A stretch of DNA of 64,000 nt, from positions 131,109 through 195,108 of the forward strand of contig CAVEFC010000001.1 in assembly GCA_963614875.1 (NCBI GenBank). Reading direction: 5' to 3'. Positions 51,732-59,842 of the stretch are shown here, one piece after another. Position 1 is the stretch's first letter, and each line of letters opens with the position of its first letter. Made by a program: the position numbers and the translations under genes. This DNA comes from CAG-841 sp963614875. GTDB lineage: Bacteria > Bacillota > Clostridia > Oscillospirales > CAG-272. Under the pieces are notes generated by a model that was not told where the DNA came from, did no database searches, and saw only the letters and a list, made by a program, of their open reading frames with translations.

Positions 51732-54572
51732 TTATTTTTTGCAGTCGAAGAACGCGGCAAGCGGTCTTGCGTCGCTGAATTTCATATCCGTAACATTGAT
51801 ATTCTTCATTTCAATTCCCTTTACGAAACGCAGAGTAAACGCGTATCCCGCGGAAAGACCGTGACGGTCGTATTCGGGATATTTATCGTCTATCGGCGAG
51901 GGCGCGGGACGCGAGGATTCTCTTGCTCCGCCCATAACCTCGATGTTCCAGTTTTCTATCGAAAGGTTGTCTATGCTCTGCTCCTCCGACTGACCGACTA
52001 TCATCGTTTCGTATATCGGAAGCGGATGACCGTGGGTTCTCGGCGAGCGGAAATTGAAGTCCGCAAAGGTTACTCCGTTTATTTTGCTTGTTCTTACCTC
52101 GGTTACGTTCTTCGGCAGACGGTTTCTTCTGCCCGTGACCACATATGCCGGAGCCGACGCGTCGGTTATATCGAAGCGCAGGAAAAGCACGTCGGATATT
52201 TCCGCTCCGTCAACCGTTTCAAGCGATACGCCGCAACGGTTTACGTTCTTTATAAAGCAATCGGCAAAGCGCGCGTTTTTAAGGCAGTAGTATGTGTCCG
52301 TACCGAACTTCACCGCCGACGCAAGCGAGCATATCATCATATCGCGGACGTCGATGTTGCGGCAGCCGACCGTATCCGAGCTTTTGAAGCACAGTCCGTC
52401 GTCGCCTGCCATAATGTTGCAGTTGTAAATGCTTATATTCTGACAGTCCACGGGATCTATACCGTCGCGGTTCGGAGTGTTCATACAGTTGAGGCGAAGA
52501 TTTTTTATCGTTATGTTTCTGCTCGAAAGCGGAACAACCGTCCAGAACGCGCTTCTTCTCATATTCAGGTTTTCGATGTTTATTTCGCTCGAATATGTGA
52601 TATAGATTATATCGGGACGCGCGTCAAGCTCGCGCCTGTCATTTACCGGATCGTTCATTTTGAAGCGGTATTTGCCGTTTCCGTCAAGCATACCGCCGCC
52701 CGTGACGGTGACGTTGCGGACGCCTTCGCCGTAGATGAGCGCTCTTCCGAGCTGACGGTGAGCGCAGAGCGATTTCCCCGGCTCGCGAAGCGGATATGCC
52801 GAATGGTTCTGCGTTCCGAGGATTGTCGCCTCGGGAGAAACAAACAGCGTCATATCGGAGGCGAGCTTTATCTCGCCCGTAAGGTAAACGCCCTCCGGAA
52901 CGTAGACCGTGCCGCCCGTATATGCGGCGTCGGCAACGGCGCGCGAAAACGCTTCCGTATCGTCTGCTCTGCCGTTTCCTCTTGCTCCGTAGCGACGGAC
53001 GTCGAATATTTCGCCTCTTGTTATTCCTCTGCAAAGATCCGCGCCGTCATACGCTCTTATTCTGTTTATATGAAGCTCGCCCGCGCCGTCGTGAGAAAAT
53101 TCAATCCTCGAAAGGCTTTTCGCCCTGTCGGTGAATTTCAGCTTTTCGGCACGGCGCGCGCCGTCCACCCATACGTCATACAGTCCCTTTTCGGTGTTGA
53201 CGGTAAACTTTATTTCATACCAGTTCCCCGTCGGATAGTAGCAGTACGGTGTGATTTTGTCGGCGACGCAGCACCATTCGCCCGAAACGGTGGCATAAAG
53301 ACAGTTTTTGAAAAACGCCGCCGCGCCGAGCTCCTCGCCCGCCGGACTCTTGACGCGGAAAGCCGTGCATCTGTCGTCTGAAACGAAAACTCTCGCCTCA
53401 ACGCTCGCCGTACCCGTCATCACGGGGAAATCGTATCCGCAGGCAAAGCCGTCGGACGAAGAAAGCTTAAGGCTTGTGTTCTTCTCAAACGGGAACGGTG
53501 CGATCTCCGCAAACGCGCCTTCCGTAAGCGCAAGACGCGGTATAGTCTTAAATTCCTCATTTGCCGCGAAAAGCTCGGTTTCGTCGGTCACGGTGACGTA
53601 ATCCACGAAAAGCTCGCCCTCGTCGCAGCTGAAATACGCAGGCTCACAGCCCTCGACGGGGATACATTTTCCTGCGGTGAGATGGTTTATCTCAACGTCG
53701 GCGGTCATATCCCTGTAATCGTATTTTATCGTCACCGAGGTGGGAACGCCTATCTTGGCGGGACAAAGCTCCTTGCCGCCGCATCTGAACATTCCGCCCT
53801 CCATTTTTACGGCGCCGAAACGGAAACGCGCGTTTTCCGAAGCGGTGGTAAGGGTGGTGCTTGCCACTACTCTGCTCGACGTGGCAAACGATTTGTTCAT
53901 CGAAGAGCCTGCGGAAAGCTTTACGGAATTGTATTTTTTATCGGAATATATGTTTGCGGAAAGCACCTCTCCCGTCGTTTCAAAATCGGCGGGAACTCCG
54001 CCCTTGAACGATTCGGAAAGATAGCAGACGTAGCCCCGCTTCGGATATGCCGCATAAGGCGCGGCGTATGGCGCAAAGGGAAGTCTGTTTTTTATCGGCT
54101 CCGGCTCGCCCGACGGAACGGCAAGGACAAAATAGTTTGCGTATTCGCCCTCAAAGCCCGGAATGACGATATGCTCGCCGGCTTCGAAATTTTTTTCAAA
54201 AACGCCGTAGTGCTTTTTTTCGTTTGTTATTATTTCGGTTTCGGTGTCGGTAAAATCGGCTATCCATTCGGGCATTGAGTCCGTTTCCGCGGCGCTTTTA
54301 TCGAAAGCGACGGCAATCGTGCAGTTGCGCTCGACATAAAAATCGCATTCCTGATGATCGTCCTTGCCCTCTCTTACCGAATCGAACGTGACGATAAAGT
54401 CCGCACCCCTGTATTTCTGCGTGTTGAATTTCACGGGATAGACTTCCGCGTTTGAATATATTTTCGACCTTTTGCTGAAATTGCGGCATACATAGTACCA
54501 GCCGTCTGCGTCCCACGGGGGAGAAAACCTGCTGATTACCGGAAGAAACGGTGTATAAGCTGAATTTTTCAT
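51732..54572 (-). CDS. GH28-like glycoside hydrolase with N-terminal lectin-like region, no signal peptide
   Basis: A 946-residue protein. Residues 370-525 look like a LamG/concanavalin-type sandwich (ASVEARVFVSDD ... WYEIKFTVNTEKGLYDVWVDG). From residue 536 a right-handed beta-helix starts with FDVRRYGARGNGRADDTEAF and GGTVYVPEGVYLTGEIKL. Catalytic blocks are NRDGIDPVDC and MAGDDGLCFKSS, with SLASAVKFGTDT in the third block, as in GH28 polygalacturonase relatives. No signal peptide is visible, so it may act on imported oligosaccharides. The start at 54572 has AAAGGA upstream; ATGs at 54584 and 54629 are alternatives. Confidence 0.82.
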   Translation of the reverse strand: MKNSAYTPFLPVISRFSPPWDADGWYYVCRNFSKRSKIYSNAEVYPVKFNTQKYRGADFIVTFDSVREGKDDHQECDFYVERNCTIAVAFDKSAAETDSMPEWIADFTDTETEIITNEKKHYGVFEKNFEAGEHIVIPGFEGEYANYFVLAVPSGEPEPIKNRLPFAPYAAPYAAYPKRGYVCYLSESFKGGVPADFETTGEVLSANIYSDKKYNSVKLSAGSSMNKSFATSSRVVASTTLTTASENARFRFGAVKMEGGMFRCGGKELCPAKIGVPTSVTIKYDYRDMTADVEINHLTAGKCIPVEGCEPAYFSCDEGELFVDYVTVTDETELFAANEEFKTIPRLALTEGAFAEIAPFPFEKNTSLKLSSSDGFACGYDFPVMTGTASVEARVFVSDDRCTAFRVKSPAGEELGAAAFFKNCLYATVSGEWCCVADKITPYCYYPTGNWYEIKFTVNTEKGLYDVWVDGARRAEKLKFTDRAKSLSRIEFSHDGAGELHINRIRAYDGADLCRGITRGEIFDVRRYGARGNGRADDTEAFSRAVADAAYTGGTVYVPEGVYLTGEIKLASDMTLFVSPEATILGTQNHSAYPLREPGKSLCAHRQLGRALIYGEGVRNVTVTGGGMLDGNGKYRFKMNDPVNDRRELDARPDIIYITYSSEINIENLNMRRSAFWTVVPLSSRNITIKNLRLNCMNTPNRDGIDPVDCQNISIYNCNIMAGDDGLCFKSSDTVGCRNIDVRDMMICSLASAVKFGTDTYYCLKNARFADCFIKNVNRCGVSLETVDGAEISDVLFLRFDITDASAPAYVVTGRRNRLPKNVTEVRTSKINGVTFADFNFRSPRTHGHPLPIYETMIVGQSEEQSIDNLSIENWNIEVMGGARESSRPAPSPIDDKYPEYDRHGLSAGYAFTLRFVKGIEMKNINVTDMKFSDARPLAAFFDCKK

Positions 54573-54660
54573 TTTTATCTGCATCCTTTCGGAAAATATT
54601 TTCTTACTTATTGATTTTAGCATATACATTTGCGATTTTCAACACGAAATGATATTTTTA

Positions 54661-54689
54661 TTGACATTTTCTTTATAAGGTGCTAAAAT
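54661..54689 (+). promoter_or_regulatory. Promoter of riboswitch and P-type ATPase
   Basis: TTGACA (54661-54666), 17 bases, TAAAAT (54684-54689). Transcription would start near 54696, just before the riboswitch. Confidence 0.7.
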
Positions 54690-54697
54690 AGTATGAA

Positions 54698-54800
54698 CTT
54701 ACAGTTCGACTGAGGGAGTAGTTGGCGCGCGGAAAGCGCGTGACAAGCCGTCATCACGATCCGGAAGGGTTCGGCTTTTGTCTTAATCAACAAGACTCGT
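54698..54800 (+). ncRNA. Manganese riboswitch of the yybP-ykoY type
   Basis: The leader has the conserved loop GGGAGTAG (54714-54721), a CGCGC-GGAAA-GCGCG stem (54726-54740), and GACAAGCCGTCATCACGATC followed by CGGCTTTTGTC (54742-54782), which closes a stem carrying the second conserved GTCATCAC-type loop. These two loops dock to bind Mn2+ in this class. It stands directly before a P-type ATPase, a usual target. The 5' arm of P1 was not resolved by eye. Confidence 0.8.
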
Positions 54801-54821
54801 TTTTTCCCGACAGGGATAAAA

Positions 54822-54885
54822 TGCGTCCTCCCATACATTTTTTTGTGAGGCGCAAATCAGAATTGCGGCTCTTTTTTTGCCGCAA
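54822..54885 (+). promoter_or_regulatory. Possible expression platform of the riboswitch
   Basis: TGCG-T-CCTC (54822-54830) can pair with GAGG-CGCA (54847-54854), and TTGCGGC (54863-54869) with GCCGCAA (54879-54885), the latter with a T-rich loop and ending 11 bases before the ribosome binding site. Either could be the switching hairpin; the mechanism is not clear. Confidence 0.4.
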
Positions 54886-54906
54886 AATTTCTTCAAGGAG
54901 ATTTTT

Positions 54907-57582
54907 ATGAAACACTACCTGCAAAGTCAAAGCGAGGTTCTCTCCGCGCTCCGCTCCGCAGAAAACGGACTCACCTCGTCCGAAGCGGAAGCCCGCCTTG
55001 CCGAACACGGCAAGAACCGTCTTGCCGAAGGCAAAAAAGACGGCATCGTAAAGAAGTTCCTGCTTCAGCTCGCCGATCCGATGATTATAATCCTCATCGT
55101 AGCGGCTGTGATATCGGCTGTTATCGCCGTTATCGAAAAGGAAACCCCCACAGACGTTTTCATCATTATGTTCGTCGTAATACTCAACGCCGTGCTCGGC
55201 GTCATTCAGGAATCTAAAGCCGAAAAAGCCATAGAAGCCCTGAAGGAAATGACAGCCGCCACCTCGAAAGTGCTTCGCGACGGAAAAATGATAAGCGTAA
55301 AAAGCGAAGATCTTGTTCCCGGCGACGTTATAATTCTTGAAGCGGGCGACGCCGTTCCGGCAGACGCAAGAATAATCGAATCAAACTCCCTCAAATGCGA
55401 GGAGGCGGCGCTCACGGGCGAATCCGTTCCTTCCGAAAAGCACGAAACGGTTCTCCGTGCCGGAGAAAACGGCGACGTTCCGCTCGGTGACAGAGCCAAT
55501 ATGATATATATGGGCAGCACCGTTGTTTACGGCAGAGGCAAAGCCGTTGTAACGGCAACCGGAATGGACACCGAAATGGGCAAGATAGCCACCGCCCTTG
55601 CAAACGTTGCGGAAGAAAAAACTCCGCTTCAGCTCAAGCTCGCACAGCTTTCAAAGATACTTACATGGCTCGTCCTCGGAATATGCGTGTTCATATTCGC
55701 GTTCAACGTTATAAAGAGCGGCGATTTCGGCATCGAATCGCTTCTTGATACGTTTATAGTAGCCGTATCGCTTGCGGTTGCCGCAATACCTGAAGGTCTT
55801 GCCGCGGTCGTGACGATAGTGCTTTCCGTAGGCGTTACGAAAATGTCAAAGCGCGCGGCGGTAATACGCCGTCTTACAGCGGTTGAAACGCTCGGCTGCA
55901 CGGAGGTAATATGCTCGGATAAGACGGGTACTCTCACGCAAAACAAGATGACCGTCACCGATTTCCGCGCCGCAAACAAGGAGCTTCTTGCCACGGCAAT
56001 GACGCTCTGCTCCGACGCAAAGCCGGACGAAAACGGCAACGCCGTCGGCGAACCGACGGAATGTGCGCTTGTGAACTTTGCCACGGCAAGCGGCGTAATA
56101 AAGCCCGACGTCGAAGCAAAACAGCCCCGAATAGGCGAAGTGCCGTTCGATTCGATGCGCAAAATGATGACAACCGTCCACAAAACTCCGGACGGAAAAT
56201 ATATTCAGTACACCAAGGGCGCTCCCGATGAGCTTCTCCGCCGCTGTACGAAGATACTCACCGAAAAGGGCGCTGAACCTCTGACCGACGAAAAGCGCGA
56301 CGAGGTTCTCCGTCAGAACAAGGAAATGGCCGACAAAGCGCTCCGCGTCCTTGCGGCAGCCTGCAAGCCGCTCGATTCCGAGCCTGCCGAATATTCCGCC
56401 GACGCGCTTGAATGCGGACTTATATTCGTTGGTCTGTGCGGAATGATAGATCCCGTCCGCCCCGAAGTGCTTGACGCCATAAAAGCCTGCCGCACGGCAG
56501 GAATCCGCCCGATAATGATAACGGGCGACCACAAGGACACCGCCGTTGCCATAGCTCTGGAGCTCGGCATAATCTCCGATCCTTCTCAGGCGATAACGGG
56601 CGCTGAGCTTGACAGCCTTTCCGACGAAGAATTCGAGCGTGCGGTGGATTATTATTCCGTTTACGCAAGAGTTCAGCCCGAACACAAGGTAAAGATAGTT
56701 TCCGCATGGAAAAAGCGCGGAAAGATAACCGCCATGACGGGCGACGGCGTAAACGATGCTCCCTCGATAAAGACAGCCGACATCGGCATAGGAATGGGCA
56801 TAACCGGTACGGACGTAACAAAGAACGTAGCCGATATGATTCTTGCCGACGACAACTTTGCAACAATAGTTTACGCGGTTGAAGAAGGCAGAAAGATATA
56901 TTCGAATATCAGAAAGGCAATTCAGTTCCTGCTTTCGTCGAATATGAGCGAGGTCATAACGATATTCACGGCTTCCGTTATGGGCTTTACGATACTCAAA
57001 GCTCCGCACCTGCTCTGGATAAACCTTATAACCGACTGCTTCCCCGCTCTTGCGCTCGGCGTTGAGCCCGGCGAAAAAGACGTAATGCAGCAAAAGCCGC
57101 GTTCAAAGGGCGAAGGCGTTTTCGCGGGTGGTCTCGGATTTGACCTTGTATATCAGGGAATTCTCGTTACGCTCCTTACGCTTGCCGCATACTTTATAGG
57201 CTACGTTACAAGCGGCGGCGAGCTGACCTTTGCGGCGCTCCGCGGCGATGACCTTTTTGTCGATGCGAAAATGTGCGGAATTACAATGGCGTTCCTTACG
57301 ATGTCGATGGCTGAAATTTTCCATTCGTACAATATGCGCTCGCAGCGTCATTCGATTTTCACGCTCGGCACGCATAATTTCTTCCTTTTCGGAGCGATGA
57401 TAGCGGCTCTGGCGCTGACAACGGCTGTTATAGAAATTCCGTTCCTTGCCGATATGTTCGATTTCGTCAACCTTGACCTTGAACATTATCTTATCGCGCT
57501 CGGACTTTCCGTTCTCGTTATTCCGATAGTTGAGCTTGTAAAGCTCATTCAGAGAGCGGTCGCAAAGAAAAAAGCAAACTGA
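54907..57582 (+). CDS. P2-type cation ATPase, Ca2+/Mn2+ exporter-like
   Basis: An 891-residue P-type ATPase. LTGESVPSEK is in the actuator domain, phosphorylated Asp338 is in ICSDKTGTLTQN, TGDGVNDAPSIKTADIG is the hinge, and KGAPDELLRRC lies in the nucleotide domain. Ion-site residues include IPEGL in helix 4 and NLITDCFPALALGVEPGE in helix 6, as in SERCA-like calcium pumps. The manganese riboswitch upstream suggests that Mn2+ is a physiological substrate. CAAGGAG lies seven bases before ATG 54907. Confidence 0.93.
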   Translation: MKHYLQSQSEVLSALRSAENGLTSSEAEARLAEHGKNRLAEGKKDGIVKKFLLQLADPMIIILIVAAVISAVIAVIEKETPTDVFIIMFVVILNAVLGVIQESKAEKAIEALKEMTAATSKVLRDGKMISVKSEDLVPGDVIILEAGDAVPADARIIESNSLKCEEAALTGESVPSEKHETVLRAGENGDVPLGDRANMIYMGSTVVYGRGKAVVTATGMDTEMGKIATALANVAEEKTPLQLKLAQLSKILTWLVLGICVFIFAFNVIKSGDFGIESLLDTFIVAVSLAVAAIPEGLAAVVTIVLSVGVTKMSKRAAVIRRLTAVETLGCTEVICSDKTGTLTQNKMTVTDFRAANKELLATAMTLCSDAKPDENGNAVGEPTECALVNFATASGVIKPDVEAKQPRIGEVPFDSMRKMMTTVHKTPDGKYIQYTKGAPDELLRRCTKILTEKGAEPLTDEKRDEVLRQNKEMADKALRVLAAACKPLDSEPAEYSADALECGLIFVGLCGMIDPVRPEVLDAIKACRTAGIRPIMITGDHKDTAVAIALELGIISDPSQAITGAELDSLSDEEFERAVDYYSVYARVQPEHKVKIVSAWKKRGKITAMTGDGVNDAPSIKTADIGIGMGITGTDVTKNVADMILADDNFATIVYAVEEGRKIYSNIRKAIQFLLSSNMSEVITIFTASVMGFTILKAPHLLWINLITDCFPALALGVEPGEKDVMQQKPRSKGEGVFAGGLGFDLVYQGILVTLLTLAAYFIGYVTSGGELTFAALRGDDLFVDAKMCGITMAFLTMSMAEIFHSYNMRSQRHSIFTLGTHNFFLFGAMIAALALTTAVIEIPFLADMFDFVNLDLEHYLIALGLSVLVIPIVELVKLIQRAVAKKKAN

Positions 57583-57594
57583 AAATAAAAATTT

Positions 57595-57625
57595 CTCCGT
57601 CCGACGCCGCACGGCGTCGGGCGGA
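57595..57625 (+). repeat. Strong hairpin between ATPase and GNAT genes
   Basis: A 14-pair GC-rich stem (CTCCGTCCGACGCC with GGCGTCGGGCGGAG) without T-run. It may protect the upstream mRNA or be a partial terminator; no new promoter is evident before the GNAT gene. Confidence 0.55.
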
Positions 57626-57645
57626 GCTGTGTAAAAGAGGTAAAA

Positions 57646-58080
57646 ATGATTCGCAGAATAAGCCGCGGCGACAGAGAGCTTTTTGTCACGCTTTCAAGGG
57701 AATTTTATTCAACCGATGCCGTCGCACATACCATACCGCAGGAATATCACGAAAAAAGCTTCGACGAGCTTATGCGCTCGGACGAATATATCGAAGCCTT
57801 CATTTTCGAGCAGGACGGAAAAACGGCAGGCTATGCGCTAACGGCAAAAACCTTTTCCGCCGAAGCCGGAGGGACTGTCGTGTGGCTGGAGGAGCTTTAC
57901 GTCCGCCCGCAGTTCAGAGGGCACGGACTCGGAAAAGCGTTTTTTGCGTATATTGAGGAAAACTGTCCGGCGGCGCGCTACCGTCTTGAAATAGAGCCGG
58001 ATAACGTCCGCGCAAAAAAGCTTTATTCCTCGCTCGGATATAAAGATCTTCCCTATGCGCAGATGATAAAGGGCGTATGA
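57646..58080 (+). CDS. GNAT-family N-acetyltransferase
   Basis: A 144-residue GNAT protein. Motif A is VWLEELYVRPQFRGHGLGKAFFAYIEE, with the acetyl-CoA pyrophosphate loop RGHGLGK (about residues 93-99), and motif B is RLEIEPDNVRAKKLYSSLGYKDLPY. The substrate is unknown. AAAGAGGT precedes the ATG. It may be read through from the ATPase gene. Confidence 0.88.
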   Translation: MIRRISRGDRELFVTLSREFYSTDAVAHTIPQEYHEKSFDELMRSDEYIEAFIFEQDGKTAGYALTAKTFSAEAGGTVVWLEELYVRPQFRGHGLGKAFFAYIEENCPAARYRLEIEPDNVRAKKLYSSLGYKDLPYAQMIKGV

Positions 58081-58083
58081 TAC

Positions 58084-58126
58084 AAACGGCTTTTGCCCGT
58101 CGGAGAGCAAAAGCCGTTTTTTATTT
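58084..58126 (+). terminator. Terminator of GNAT gene
   Basis: AAACGGCTTTTGC, ten-base loop, GCAAAAGCCGTTT, T-run. Confidence 0.85.
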
Positions 58127-58156
58127 TTGCGGCGGCGGAAAAACATAATTTTTCAC

Positions 58157-58185
58157 TTGACTTTTCCCTTTAATTTGGATATAGT
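58157..58185 (+). promoter_or_regulatory. Promoter of LamG-esterase gene
   Basis: TTGACT (58157-58162), 17 bases, TATAGT (58180-58185). Confidence 0.65.
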
Positions 58186-58229
58186 ATATTTATTGTTCAA
58201 TTACAAAACGCAATCGGAGGCGACAAAGC

Positions 58230-59657
58230 GTGGACACGGTAAAAGAAAGCGCAACACTTTACACATACGAAAAGGAAGAGGGGCTTCTTGCTTACTGGGC
58301 GTTTGACAGCATTGAGGACGGCATCATAAAGGACGTTTCGGGAAACGGTCACGACGGAGAGGTGCTCGGCGAGCCGGAGATCTGTCCCGGATATATATAC
58401 AACGGCATACGGTTTTCAAAATCGGATCAGGGCGTTATTGTAAAGAATACGAAGGGCCTTGATTTCACCGAAAAGGACAGCTTCACAATCGAGGCTTGCT
58501 TTGACTGGGACGGCGTTATAAGCAGCTCGGGCTGGCCGTGCATAATGCAGAAAGGGCTTGACGCCGCGAAAAAAGCCTTCAACTATGTGGGCTTCTGGAT
58601 AAACAGCTCCTGCCGCAGAGCCGCGCTCGGCGTCACGGGCGGAGGCGGAACGACAACCTTCAATCTTGTGGCGCAGGTGAACAATACTTCCGGCTGGCAC
58701 AAGCTCGTCGCCGTTCAGGACGGCAACGCCGGAACGCTTTCGTTCTTTATTGACGGCGTGCCGCAAAGACAGAGCCGCGCGATAAACGCGTCGTCCGTCG
58801 GGATGCCGCTTACAATGGGCTTTTGCGACGCTTCGAGCATTTTCCTCGGCGCGATAGACGAAATAAAAATATATAATTACGCAAAACCCGTCGATTTCAA
58901 GGTCACGGGCGTTGACGTTATGGAATACAAAAGCTTTGATTATACGGACAAGGCAAGCGGCGAAAAGCTTACCCTGCCTTACAGACTTTATCTGCCCGAG
59001 GACTACAAAAAGGCAGACGGCAAAAAGCTTCCGCTTCTGTTTTTCCTTCACGGCTACGGCGAATGCGGAACGGACAATATGCAGCAGATACGCGTTCTCG
59101 GCGGTCCGAACCTGCTTCTCGACAGGGTTCTCGAAAAAGGCGACTGCATAATCGTCGCGCCGCAGTGTCAGGCGTCGCCCGCAGAATACAATTGGGTTCC
59201 GATAAACAAGCAGTGGAGCATCGGCTCGCGCGAGCTTACCGAAAAGCCCACGGTATCGCTTGCTGCCGCAACAGAGCTTCTGAAAACGTGGCTCTCCGAC
59301 GAAAAGGTCGATAAAAGCCGCGTTTACGCCGCCGGAATATCAATGGGCGGCTACGGAACGTGGGAGCTTATAACCCGTCATCCCGAATGGTTTGCCGCGG
59401 CTGTCCCCGTGTGCGGCTCGGGAATTCCGTCGCTTGCGGAAAGACTTAAAGACATCGCCATATGGGCAATGCACGGCGAAGCGGACACAACCGTTCCCCC
59501 TCAGGGCACGCGCGATATGGAAAACGCAATAAAAGCCGCCGGCGGCAAAAAGATAAAAACGTCGTTCTATGCCGGCGTCGGACACAATTCGTGGCCGCAG
59601 GCTTATTCCGAAAAGGAGCTTATCGACTGGCTTTTCGCACAGAAAAAAGACAGCTGA
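58230..59657 (+). CDS. LamG-like domain fused to alpha/beta-hydrolase esterase
   Basis: A 475-residue two-domain protein. Residues 15-215 form a LamG/concanavalin-like domain (LLAYWAFDSIEDGIIKDVSGNGHDGEV ... GAIDEIKIYNYA). Residues 235-475 form an esterase of the PHB-depolymerase/feruloyl-esterase type: oxyanion region FFLHGYGECGTD, nucleophile in GISMGGYGTW, acid in HGEADTTVP and histidine in GVGHNSWPQAY. No signal peptide is seen. The start is GTG at 58230 after GGAGG. With the GH28-like protein it may process plant-type acylated glycans. It is monocistronic. Confidence 0.82.
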   Translation: MDTVKESATLYTYEKEEGLLAYWAFDSIEDGIIKDVSGNGHDGEVLGEPEICPGYIYNGIRFSKSDQGVIVKNTKGLDFTEKDSFTIEACFDWDGVISSSGWPCIMQKGLDAAKKAFNYVGFWINSSCRRAALGVTGGGGTTTFNLVAQVNNTSGWHKLVAVQDGNAGTLSFFIDGVPQRQSRAINASSVGMPLTMGFCDASSIFLGAIDEIKIYNYAKPVDFKVTGVDVMEYKSFDYTDKASGEKLTLPYRLYLPEDYKKADGKKLPLLFFLHGYGECGTDNMQQIRVLGGPNLLLDRVLEKGDCIIVAPQCQASPAEYNWVPINKQWSIGSRELTEKPTVSLAAATELLKTWLSDEKVDKSRVYAAGISMGGYGTWELITRHPEWFAAAVPVCGSGIPSLAERLKDIAIWAMHGEADTTVPPQGTRDMENAIKAAGGKKIKTSFYAGVGHNSWPQAYSEKELIDWLFAQKKDS

Positions 59658-59671
59658 CAAATAATATTTTT

Positions 59672-59691
59672 CGCCGCGCTTCTGCGCGGCG
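59672..59691 (+). terminator. GC-rich hairpin after esterase gene
   Basis: CGCCGCGC-TTCT-GCGCGGCG followed by a poor T-run (GAATTCGTTTT). Confidence 0.6.
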
Positions 59692-59744
59692 GAATTCGTT
59701 TTGAGGAAAATTTTTCCCTTCAAAAAAAATTAACAATTTTGTAC

Positions 59745-59773
59745 TTGTGTTTGACGGCTAACAATAGTATAAT
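59745..59773 (+). promoter_or_regulatory. Promoter of second ABC exporter operon
   Basis: TTGTGT (59745-59750), 17 bases, TATAAT (59768-59773). A hairpin (CTTGCGG/CCGCAAG, about 59801-59821) lies in the leader. No terminator or leader peptide was seen here, unlike the first exporter. Confidence 0.5.
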
Positions 59774-59842
59774 GCAAAAACAACACAAAAGAAATAAACC
59801 TCTTGCGGAACGTCCCGCAAGGAAGAAAGGAATTACTTCTCT

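Noticed and set aside
51357..53381. 674-codon plus-strand frame
   Set aside because: It runs antisense through the phosphomannomutase-like and GH28-like genes and has no recognisable domain.
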